Below, piece by piece: positions 1-5,743 of a stretch of 5,743 bases of DNA. The notes under the pieces are model-generated. The model was not told where the DNA came from and searched no databases. It saw nothing but the letters and a program-made list of their open reading frames with translations. This stretch comes from Thermoproteota archaeon (GTDB taxonomy: Archaea > Korarchaeota > Korarchaeia > Korarchaeales > Korarchaeaceae), in contig QMVU01000086.1 of the NCBI GenBank assembly GCA_003661265.1, forward strand, positions 1-5,743, given 5' to 3'. Each line of letters starts with the position of its first letter. Position 1 is the first letter of the stretch. Both the position numbers and the translations under genes were made by a program.

Positions 1-846
1 ACCTATTTCCATCAGCAGATCTGCCGGACGATCATCTACACAAATTCCCACCATCTGCCAGTCTATGCCCGCCTCTATTAGGCCTGAAATTGCTTCCTTA
101 CAAGCACTAACCTTCAGTTCGAGGAAAGCTCCCCTCTGAAGCAGATTAAGGGCCTGATAAACGTCTCCTGAGAAGTGGGTTGAGGATACGCCGGAGCAGA
201 GCCAGGCATCAGCCTCTGGTGGGGAGGGAACGCCATGACCCTCTATTACCTTGCCAGCCCTTAGCCCAGCCCGAATGATCTCCCAAAGCCTCTTCCCCCT
301 GTTGAAAAGCTGAGCGTAATCCATGACTTCGCCTATACCTAGCACTCTTTTTAACCTCAGGGCATCTTCCGCCTCTCTTCCACCTATGTAGCCTCCAGTT
401 TGCTCATAAGGGGTAGGGGGGGTTGCGGAGGAGAGTGAGATGTAAACCTTCTGCGGCAGTCCTTCGGTCTCCTCAAGAAAGTAGGATATTCCTTTCAGAC
501 CAAGAACATTGCATATTTCATGTGAATCCTCGATTATCGTAGTTGTTCCTCTAGGTAGAGTGAGCTGAGCATGCCTTCTAGGACTAAGCCTTGAGCTCTC
601 AATGTCGTAGTGGGAGTCCACGAATCCTGGAGCTAGATAAAGGCCCTCGGCATTTATTATCCTCGTTTTCTCGCCTATTGAATGGCTCGAATCTCCAACC
701 AGGGCTATCCTCTCGCCATATATAGCTACGTCAATGTCTGGAATTAACCTTCGGGTGCAGACATCTACTAGGGTACCTCCTCTTATAACAAGGCTTGCAG
801 GAACTCGACCTAATGCAACATCCAAAAGATCCTGCCTATTTACCAT
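1..846 (-). CDS. Adenine deaminase (Ade) family amidohydrolase, divergent, 3' end outside window
   Basis: The frame is open for 282 codons from ATG at 846 to the window edge, so the C-terminal half is missing. Adenine deaminase turns adenine into hypoxanthine and ammonia in cytosolic purine salvage, using a binuclear metal centre in a TIM barrel. Visible in order: an N-terminal composite-domain segment (IRGGTLVDV, 21-29), PGFVDSHYDIESS (73-85), LPRGTTTIIEDSHE (97-110), TPPTPYEQTGG (142-152), GEVMD (172-176), EGHG (202-205), a His at 224 and CVDDR (269-273). The order and spacing match Ade. Oddities: the usual metal-binding HxH is H79-Y-D81, the usual CHE motif reads THF (223-225), and the usual REGS motif is replaced by KVSA (245-248). 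The proposed Glu, His and Asp ligands E173, H204 and D271 remain. Membership of the family is firm; adenine as substrate is uncertain. A TATA-like box lies about 24 nt upstream, so ATG 846 fits a leaderless mRNA. Confidence 0.85.
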   Translation of the reverse strand, partial: MVNRQDLLDVALGRVPASLVIRGGTLVDVCTRRLIPDIDVAIYGERIALVGDSSHSIGEKTRIINAEGLYLAPGFVDSHYDIESSRLSPRRHAQLTLPRGTTTIIEDSHEICNVLGLKGISYFLEETEGLPQKVYISLSSATPPTPYEQTGGYIGGREAEDALRLKRVLGIGEVMDYAQLFNRGKRLWEIIRAGLRAGKVIEGHGVPSPPEADAWLCSGVSSTHFSGDVYQALNLLQRGAFLELKVSACKEAISGLIEAGIDWQMVGICVDDRPADLLMEIG

Positions 847-864
847 CAATCTGCAAATCACGTG

Positions 865-874
865 AAATAAAAAA
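865..874 (-). promoter_or_regulatory. Putative TATA box of the adenine deaminase-like gene
   Basis: On the minus strand this reads TTTTTTATTT. Its centre is about 24 nt upstream of the ATG at 846, the distance at which archaeal transcription starts, so the mRNA would begin at or next to the start codon. No Shine-Dalgarno sequence precedes the ATG, which agrees. The same TTTTTATTT core occurs before the DUF166 gene. Confidence 0.5.
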
Positions 875-939
875 GGATAGGCGCTGAAAGACGCATCAAT
901 ACTGTTGAGGCGCGATTTATCCTCCTATCTAAAGTTCGT

Positions 940-1140
940 CTACCAGCCTTCTTCCTCCCACACACTGTGAAATCCATGAGTTCTGGCCTCAAAAAGAAGG
1001 TTAACTAGCTTGGTCGCTTCCCCCTCAGCGCCTTAAACAACAATTAATGAGTTAAGGTCGCCCAATCTTCCCCTTCTATCCTTATGGAGATTTTCGAATC
1101 CATCTCCAAAGAAATTTTCGTATAAGAGAAGAAATTTACC
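940..1140 (-). pseudogene. Possible remnant of a small protein gene, one in-frame stop
   Basis: A minus-strand frame runs from 1140 to a TAG at 940-942 with a single internal TAA at 1033-1035. The first 35 residues include LYENFFGDGFENL and RRGRLGDLNSLIVV; the last 30 include GEATKLVNLLFEARTHGF and end in SVWEEEGW. The composition (hydrophobic stretches alternating with charged ones, no low complexity) looks like real protein on both sides of the stop. I do not recognise a family. No start codon is visible: an in-frame TGA lies just upstream, and the 5' end overlaps the promoter of the flavodiiron gene, so the remnant would be truncated there. The rest of the 847-1148 gap holds only the two promoter boxes. 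It could equally be a chance open frame. Confidence 0.3.
1120..1127 (+). promoter_or_regulatory. Putative TATA box of the flavodiiron gene
   Basis: The sequence GTATAAGA is centred about 26 nt before the TTG at 1149, which would make that codon the very 5' end of the transcript. An ATG at 1144 lies in another frame and reaches a stop after four codons. If a base has been lost after it, ATG 1144 could have been the original start. Confidence 0.35.
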
Positions 1141-1148
1141 TCAATGTC

Positions 1149-2312
1149 TTGGATAAGTTAAGTAAGGAGATATACCCAGACGTCCATTTAGTCAGGATCC
1201 TCAACACCGAGTTCGAGAACTTCTGGCCCATCCCTAAGGGGACCTCTACAACTTTTACGTGGTAAAAGGATCCAAGGGAATTGCCCTAATTGACGGGGGT
1301 GGATGAAAGGATTTCAGATCTATTCTGGAAATCCCTGGAGAGCGTAGTCGATCCCAAGGAGATAACCCATGTCATAGCCCAACACATGGAACCGGATCAC
1401 TCAGGAACCCTCAAGTCCGTCTTGAAGAGATCCGATGCCCGTTCTAATTGGAACTAAGCAAGCAATCCAAATTGGAGAGAAGCTAGCTGCCATTCCTCCT
1501 GAGAGAAGAGTCCCTATATCTGAGCTGGGGGTTGAGCTTGGGAGATAAGATCCCTGAGGTTCGTCTCGATCCCTTCGTCCACTGGCCAGATACGATGATG
1601 ATAGAGCTTAAGGGAGAAGGCTTGCTCTTCACGTCAGACATGTTCGGATCTCACGGTGCTTCGAGGTCGATTTACCACGATAAAAGCCCGGATCAGTTCG
1701 AGCTTAGGGATTACTACGCTTCCATACTGATGGTTTACTCCAACATGGTTGAAAGGGCCCTCAAGAAGGTGGAGGAGTTGAATCCAAGGCTCATAGCCCC
1801 CATGAGCCCTTCACAGGGAGGTTCCTGCTATTCTGGAGCTTTACAGGAGATGGGTTTCTTGGAGACCCTTATCTAGGGATCTCATAGTTGTCGGAAGCCA
1901 GTACGGGAAGACTGAGGGATTGGCAATGGCGGCCGCTGAGGGAATGAGGGATTCCGGCCTAGAGCCAATGGTTCTTGATTCTGCAACAGCTGACCCAGAT
2001 GATCTCCTGGCTGAGACATTGGAGGCAGCTGCTGTGATGATGGCAACGACAACCCACAACGGGAGGCCCTTTCCTAGTGTGACCTTTTACTTGGACCTGC
2101 TAGAGGAGGTTAAGCCTAAGAGAAAGATTTTCTCGGTAATAGGATGCCATGGATGGTCTGGAGGAGGGGTTAGAGCTGTGAAGAAAAGATTAGAGGAAAT
2201 GAAGCTGCCAGTCCTCTTCTCGCTAGAGGTTAAGGGCTCCCCGACAGAGAAGGATCTTAAGAAGGCTAAAGAGATAGGGAAGATGTTGGTGAAAGGGCGA
2301 GGGATGGGATAA
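1149..2312 (+). pseudogene. fprA: A-type flavodiiron protein (FprA-like O2/NO reductase), broken by multiple frameshifts
   Basis: Flavodiiron proteins are cytosolic enzymes of anaerobes that reduce O2 to water or NO to N2O, with a beta-lactamase-like di-iron domain followed by an FMN-binding flavodoxin domain. Joining the frames gives about 390 residues, the normal length. Segments: FENFWPIPKG (1212-1241), then YNFYVVKGSKGIALID (1247-1294) one frame over, then QHMEPDHSGTL with ligands His 1383, Glu 1389, Asp 1395 and His 1398, then APVLIGTK-like sequence in a third frame from 1438, then HWPDTM (His 1580) and SDMFGSHGA (Asp 1637), the last ligand in HEP (1801-1809), then ELYRRW (1836-1853) and the flavodoxin domain with FMN loop SQYGKT (1896-1913) and GCHGWSGGG near 2142-2168. 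Frame changes fall near 1245, 1297, 1438, 1543 and 1800-1808. All ligands are legible, so the loss is recent or the sequence is locally wrong. The start is uncertain: TTG 1149 is chosen from the upstream TATA-like box. Confidence 0.9.
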
Positions 2313-2381
2313 GTATTGCAGGGAGCCTCTAGGCTCAGTGGATGAGATCTCCCTTTGGATGGGCGGGCCTTTATCCTGTAA

Positions 2382-2407
2382 TCTTACAAGGAAAAGGCGT
2401 TGTAAGA
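2382..2407 (+). promoter_or_regulatory. 8-bp inverted repeat abutting a T-rich box: operator or terminator
   Basis: TCTTACAA (2382-2389) is repeated exactly in inverted form as TTGTAAGA (2400-2407) across a 10-nt spacer. One base later a run of five T begins. Two readings are possible. It may be a regulator-binding operator next to the DUF166 TATA box, or a stem-loop plus U-tract terminator for the upstream flavodiiron gene, whose stop is 70 nt away. The position in a short intergenic gap argues against pure chance, but a repeat of this size is not rare in a few kilobases. Confidence 0.4.
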
Positions 2408-2408
2408 G

Positions 2409-2417
2409 TTTTTATTT
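2409..2417 (+). promoter_or_regulatory. Putative TATA box of the DUF166 gene
   Basis: TTTTTATTT is centred near 2413, which predicts transcription from about 2439, six bases before the GTG at 2445. If this is the promoter, the longer reading from TTG 2427 could not be used, because that codon would be upstream of the transcript. A weaker alternative, CTTTAT near 2370, would allow it. Confidence 0.45.
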
Positions 2418-2444
2418 GCCTTCACGTTGTTTAAACGAAGAAAA

Positions 2445-3146
2445 GTGCCCAGAGCCTTCGCCGTAATAATGGAGGGAGAACTCTACGGGAGGAGGATAAT
2501 AAATCACATATGCAATGAGGGGTACTCCGGGTGGATCTGGGGGATGCATGAGTTCGAGGAGGTGCCCGCCAACATATTGGATGACTCTGATATGGGTTTC
2601 CTCCCAGATCCGCCAAAGTGCGATCTTATCTTGTCTCTAGGTCTTCCTGCGGAGCTTCAGATGATAATCCCAGAGATCGCGGAGAGAGCTGGTGCAAAAG
2701 CCGTGATCGTGGCCGTCGACGACCCAACCTGGGTTCCCCCCGGACTTAGGAAACAGCTTGAGGAGGAGCTGAGGGAGAAGGGCGTTGCCTCTGTCTTTCC
2801 TAAGCCGCTCTGCAGTCTGGAGGAGGTGGGGAATCCCATCATAGACGAGTTTGCCGAGAAGTTCGGCAGGCCGAAGTTGGAAATTGAGGTTAGCGGAGGC
2901 AGGATCTCGAAGATAGATGTGCTGAGGGGATCTCCGTGCGGATCAACTTGTTACATAGCTGAAAAATTGATCGGAGTTAGCGTTGAACCGAGGGAAAGGC
3001 TCTGGGAGGAACTGGCCAAGGCTCACCATTCCTACCCCTGCTTAGCCAGCATGAGGGTGGATCCCGAGATAGGAGACGCCATCCTCCATAAGTCCCAGTA
3101 TCTGATAAGAGAAGCCGTTGAGGAGGCTTTGAGCTGCATTTCTTAG
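2445..3146 (+). CDS. DUF166 family protein (PF02593), function unknown
   Basis: This is an intact frame of 233 codons plus TAG, a typical length for this mainly archaeal family. Databases sometimes label it thymidylate synthase, but nothing visible supports that activity. Family features, numbered from GTG 2445: VIMEGELYGRRI at 7-18, PPKCDLILSLGLPAEL at 56-71, GAKAVIVAVDDP at 83-94, FPKPLCSLEE at 118-127, LRGSPCGSTCYIAEKLIG at 160-177, HHSYPCLASM at 194-203 and GDAILHKSQYLI at 210-221. Four cysteines (C123, C165, C169, C199) and the paired histidines 194-195 sit in the most conserved stretches and could bind a metal or Fe-S cluster; that is inference. No signal peptide or membrane segment is visible. 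The frame extends to TTG 2427, but its extra residues (FKRRK) look unlike the family N terminus and the TATA box position favours GTG. The gene ends 22 bases before the convergent hydrolase pseudogene. Confidence 0.9.
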   Translation: MPRAFAVIMEGELYGRRIINHICNEGYSGWIWGMHEFEEVPANILDDSDMGFLPDPPKCDLILSLGLPAELQMIIPEIAERAGAKAVIVAVDDPTWVPPGLRKQLEEELREKGVASVFPKPLCSLEEVGNPIIDEFAEKFGRPKLEIEVSGGRISKIDVLRGSPCGSTCYIAEKLIGVSVEPRERLWEELAKAHHSYPCLASMRVDPEIGDAILHKSQYLIREAVEEALSCIS

Positions 3147-3168
3147 AGAACTTCTTCCTATGTGGAAG

Positions 3169-4061
3169 CTAGCTTTCACCCCAGCATTCCTCTAGGAAAT
3201 CGTAATCTATTCCTGATAGTTCCCTGGAGGAGTAAGGGATATATCCCCTCTCCTTTGCTTTCAAGCAGAAAGCTTCCCTTTTCTCGGCTTAAACTGGATA
3301 GTCCAATACTAAGACAAGCTTTCCGGTTGAAATAACCTTGTCTAAGAGGTTTAGCCTTTGTTCAACCTCTTCCAGAGGTCTGTCCTCCTCAAAGGTCCAA
3401 ACGTCCTCTGAACTCATTCCATCTATCTTCCCAAGGTATACTGGGTTTTCTAGGAGTTCCTCAGCGTTTTGAGGGATTACAAGGAGGCATCTCCCTTCCT
3501 TTGCCCTATCGGAGATCTCTAAGACGAAATCCAGCATCATCTGCCTTGCATCTAGCACTCCTTTCTCTTCCCAGTACTCGTAAGCATCCACTCTATCCAG
3601 CAGGACCCCGTCAAATCCCCTTTTGATTATCTCATCCAAGCAGACGAAAACTATGTCCTCCATCCTTCCTCCTAGAACCTAACCCAGTAGTTCCCGGGCC
3701 ACTCTGGGTCCTCGGCATCCAAACAGTGAGGCGGGTTGAGCTTCCACCCCTCTCTCCAGTAAGATCTGCAGGATTCAGCCTGTCCGATGCTCAGATAAGC
3801 TATCAGGGCCTTCCCCTGCTCTTGAAGTCCTGTTATCTCCTCCCTACTCAAGCCGGAGTCGTCCGGATCTACTATGAGGATCGTTGCGTTCACCTGACTT
3901 AAGTCCTCGAAATCGACCCCCTGGTAAGAATAAACTGCTGGCCTCAACTCGACCTGCCTGCAACCCAAGACGTAGCTAGAAAGGGATGTAAACCTCATCC
4001 ATGGGGCAGGAAACTCAGATGCTGCTTTAGCCGTCTCAACCCTCGTGTGTCCAGCTATCAC
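3169..4061 (-). pseudogene. GH114 (TM1410/PelA-type) endo-alpha-1,4-polygalactosaminidase domain, broken
   Basis: GH114 enzymes are secreted hydrolases that cut galactosamine-rich exopolysaccharides. The TIM-barrel pattern is clear once three pieces are joined. Piece one (4061-3675) has PAVYSYQGVDFEDL, ATILIVDPDDSG, GKALIAYLSIGQAE, YWREGW and WPGNYWVRF. It hits TAG at 3672-3674, exactly where the family usually has Trp (V-x-F-W), as from a TGG to TAG change. The frame then reads EEGWR before one base is lost near 3657-3660. Piece two has DIVFVCLDEIIKRGFDGVLL, DRVDAYEYWEEKG, LLVIPQNAEELLENP, IDGMSSEDVWTFEED and LVLVLDYPV, then TAA at 3289-3291. Piece three, in the same frame, continues AEKREAFCLKAKERGYIPYS to a TAG at 3169-3171, matching the usual family C terminus. 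The loop usually written SIGEAE reads SIGQAE here. The gene is joined in frame, across a TGA, to the GH153-like segment upstream. It is almost certainly non-functional as written. Confidence 0.85.
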
Positions 4062-4064
4062 GAC

Positions 4065-4340
4065 TCAGTCAACGCCGTTCACCCTGCTCACCACTGTGAC
4101 CATCGATTTCTCCTCAAAAGCTTTTCTTGCCCACTCGCCGAAGTCCTCCCACTCCCCTAGGTAGAGGTCGTCCTGAGTTAGTATTCCATCCAGGGGATAG
4201 GACGCCAGATCTCCATAAAGCTCCTTCAGATAGCTTACGAAGTCCTCGCAGAAGGGTGACGCTCTCCTGTACCAATACTTCTCCCTAACGTATTTTCCCG
4301 ATTCAGGATCGAAGGACAGCACCTCCAGAAAAAGGTTTAT
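4065..4340 (-). pseudogene. Fragment resembling the PgaB C-terminal glycoside hydrolase (GH153), N-terminally truncated
   Basis: The frame follows a TGA at 4341-4343 and ends at TGA 4065-4067; with GTG 4322 as start it would be 85 residues. It contains VLSFDPESGKY, YRRASPF (18-24), a helical stretch FVSYLKELYGDLASY (28-42), DGILTQDDLYLGEWED (45-60) and WARKAFEE (64-71). The order RR-x-SPF, then LYxDLA, then DGILxxDD followed by ED, is what I recall from the C-terminal hydrolase of PgaB, which cleaves de-N-acetylated poly-beta-1,6-GlcNAc; the Asp pair D51-D52 corresponds to its catalytic-loop aspartates. That domain is about 300 residues, so its first half is absent: the fragment begins about 30 bases from the stop of the upstream GTPase gene. 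GGAGG overlaps the GTG and is too close to serve it as a ribosome site. After the TGA the same frame enters the GH114 segment without a gap. A stand-alone short gene is less likely. Confidence 0.6.
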
Positions 4341-4370
4341 TCATGAGAGGGACAAACAGCAGAACTATTT

Positions 4371-5743
4371 TCAGGAAGCGGCCTTAACTTCTAGAACGGT
4401 CCCTATCCCCTTAGTCCTTCCCTCCCTGAAGAAGAAGACATCACCCCTCCTTACGAACTCAGGCCTAAGTATAAAGTAGAACTCAACAGTATCAGTATCA
4501 CCGCTTCTCAGGAACTTCTTAGTCGTCTTTACTAGTTTAGCGGCCTGTCTTATCGTCCTCATCTGAATTACCGGCTCATATCCAATCTTTATCGTGGTTG
4601 GGTGGTGCAAGACCCTTATGCTTGCCTTAAACCTCCTTACGGCTACAGGAGTAGCATCTAGATCAAGCAAAACCATTCCTCTCCTTATCTCATCGTATCT
4701 GGCGTTTGTAATAGCGTACGCTGCTATCTGACCAGCCTCAGCCCTATCAACGCGAACCCTGTTGACCTCTATGGACTTTATCCTCACCGTCCTGAAGGAG
4801 CCATCATCAAATGGGCCCAAAAGCACCCTATCCCCGCTCTTAACCGAACCCTCCTCGATTAGCCCTGCAACTACGAGGCCCACACCGGGTATGTCGAACT
4901 TCTCGTCGATGTAGCACAGGAACTTCCCCTTAGCCCTCTCGTGCCAATCTATCTTAGGTGGGAGCATGTTCAGAAACGCCTTAAGTTCCTGAAGACCCTG
5001 CCCAGTGACGTTTGATACTAGGAAGATGGGGGCAACCCTTCCGTGCGGCATGTGTCTGGCGGCTATGGCTGCGTCGTTCTTGTTCCTTATGATGAAGGGT
5101 ATTTTGTTCACTCCGGGGAGTTTAAGCAGGTGCATGACCTTCTCCAAGTTCCTCTCAAGGACTTCCTTCGGGGCCATGTCTATCTTCGTTACGACGACGA
5201 AGCACGGTATTCCCAAAGCCACGGTTATCCCGAGGTGCTCCCTGAAGGTCCCTATGGGCCCGGCATTCCCTCCAACGACCATGCAGGTGTAGTCCGGGAG
5301 GTGACCCAGCACTCCTCGCATCGTGGTCTTCAGGTACCTCTCGTGTCCAGCCAGGTCTATCAGCGTCACGATCTTCGAGCCCTCCAGGTAAACCTTCGCC
5401 TCATCGTAAGTCCTTAGGTGATCGTTTATCGACTCTCCTCTCTCGTTGAAGCCAAGGACGTGGACAGAAACGGATGAAGACCTCCTGAACTTTAGCTCAT
5501 GCAGATACTTCGCCACAAGGCTCATGGCCTTCCCGTCTCCATCGTCCAGGGTTCCGTAGACGAGTACTCCCTTGAGGGTGGACTTCCCAGCATCCACGTT
5601 CCCCAGGAGAGCTACGGATATCTGAATAGGGGGCGAGTCAACGGTTTTTCTAACCAGAAGCTCGTAAACATAGCCCCTCTTCGCCTTCTCCTTTCTAACT
5701 ATTATGAAGGAAGCTCCAACCATCTTAGTTATCTGTTCCATGA
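4371..5743 (-). CDS. GTPBP1-type translational GTPase, N terminus outside window
   Basis: This intact frame ends at TGA 4371-4373 and contains 456 codons from the ATG at 5741. It belongs to the EF-Tu/eEF1A-like GTPases of the GTPBP1/GTPBP2 class common in archaea. These are linked to ribosome or RNA quality control in eukaryotes; the archaeal role is not settled. Numbered from that ATG: G1 GNVDAGKST (47-55), LDDGDG (65-70), the class-specific SSSVSVHVLGF (88-98), G3 DLAGHERYLKTT (129-140), GPIGTFREHLGI (161-172), G4 TKID (185-188, the variant of NKxD) and G5 SNVTG (243-247). Two beta-barrel domains follow (about 272-362 and 366-456), including GVGLVVAGLIEEG. Related proteins carry roughly 80-90 more residues before G1, and no stop separates the ATG from the window edge. 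Methionine 1 is therefore probably internal and the real start lies to the right. It is cytosolic, and lies 31 bases upstream of the hydrolase fragment on the same strand. Confidence 0.9.
   Translation of the reverse strand, partial: MEQITKMVGASFIIVRKEKAKRGYVYELLVRKTVDSPPIQISVALLGNVDAGKSTLKGVLVYGTLDDGDGKAMSLVAKYLHELKFRRSSSVSVHVLGFNERGESINDHLRTYDEAKVYLEGSKIVTLIDLAGHERYLKTTMRGVLGHLPDYTCMVVGGNAGPIGTFREHLGITVALGIPCFVVVTKIDMAPKEVLERNLEKVMHLLKLPGVNKIPFIIRNKNDAAIAARHMPHGRVAPIFLVSNVTGQGLQELKAFLNMLPPKIDWHERAKGKFLCYIDEKFDIPGVGLVVAGLIEEGSVKSGDRVLLGPFDDGSFRTVRIKSIEVNRVRVDRAEAGQIAAYAITNARYDEIRRGMVLLDLDATPVAVRRFKASIRVLHHPTTIKIGYEPVIQMRTIRQAAKLVKTTKKFLRSGDTDTVEFYFILRPEFVRRGDVFFFREGRTKGIGTVLEVKAAS

Noticed and set aside
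858..865. Perfect palindrome TCACGTGA between the TATA box and the amidohydrolase start
   Set aside because: An 8-bp palindrome is expected about twenty times by chance in a window this size and it has no second copy at the other promoters.
858..977. 40-codon minus-strand frame from ATG 977 to TGA 858
   Set aside because: It has no ribosome site, overlaps the TATA box of the amidohydrolase gene, is rich in Arg and Ser without pattern, and lies in a different frame from the protein-like remnant.
1841..2059. Minus-strand open frame opposite the flavodiiron flavodoxin domain
   Set aside because: It is Ser/Ala-rich and lies opposite clear FMN-domain coding sequence; it is an antisense shadow.
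1149..2312. Programmed frameshifting to express the flavodiiron protein
   Set aside because: At least five separate shifts in different directions would be needed, and none has a recognisable slippery heptamer or stimulatory structure.
2323..2336. GAGCC-TCTA-GGCTC hairpin just after the flavodiiron stop
   Set aside because: The stem is only 5 bp with no T-run after it; too weak to call a terminator.
2431..2842. Two minus-strand open frames opposite DUF166
   Set aside because: They are rich in Ser, Pro and Arg, as expected from the antisense of Glu- and Gly-rich coding sequence, and the plus-strand protein is clear.
3169..4340. Stop-codon readthrough (pyrrolysine or selenocysteine) in the hydrolase
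   Set aside because: TGA, TAG and TAA all occur as internal stops and a one-base loss is also needed, so no single recoding event restores the frame.
5005..5417. Two overlapping plus-strand open frames opposite the GTPase
   Set aside because: Both lie entirely within a well-conserved GTPase reading frame and resemble no protein family.

Overview
The window looks like about 5.7 kb of a thermophilic archaeal chromosome, probably of the TACK group (Thermoproteota or Korarchaeota-like). I infer this from the gene content (a GTPBP1-type GTPase, a DUF166 protein, an A-type flavodiiron protein), from frequent AGG/AGA and ATA codons, and from promoters with a T-rich TATA box about 26 nt before the probable transcript start and almost no leader. 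The exact lineage cannot be read from the sequence alone.

Layout. Bases 1-846 (minus strand) hold the first 282 codons of an adenine deaminase family amidohydrolase that runs off the left edge; it is open throughout but departs from the family at several active-site motifs. Bases 847-1148 separate it from a divergent gene and contain two likely promoters and a broken, protein-like minus-strand frame. Bases 1149-2312 (plus) are an A-type flavodiiron protein (O2/NO reductase) spread over all three frames by at least five shifts, although every di-iron ligand can still be read. A 132-base gap follows, with an 8-bp inverted repeat abutting a T-rich box. Bases 2445-3146 (plus) are an intact DUF166 protein. 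Convergent to it, bases 3169-4340 (minus) are a decayed carbohydrate-hydrolase gene. Its upstream part resembles the PgaB C-terminal hydrolase (GH153) and its downstream part is a clear GH114 (TM1410/PelA-type polygalactosaminidase) domain. Three in-frame stops, one of each type, and one frameshift interrupt it. Bases 4371-5743 (minus) are an intact translational GTPase of the GTPBP1 class, cut off at its N terminus by the right edge.

How it fits together. There is no obvious single pathway. The main story is contrast: three reading frames (amidohydrolase, DUF166, GTPase; about 2.9 kb together) are clean, while two genes lying between them are broken. One lost gene is an oxygen or nitric oxide detoxification enzyme and the other a possible exopolysaccharide hydrolase. 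Nonsense substitutions in the hydrolase favour real gene decay there. The flavodiiron lesions are all small indels with ligands kept, so very recent loss and local sequence error both remain possible.
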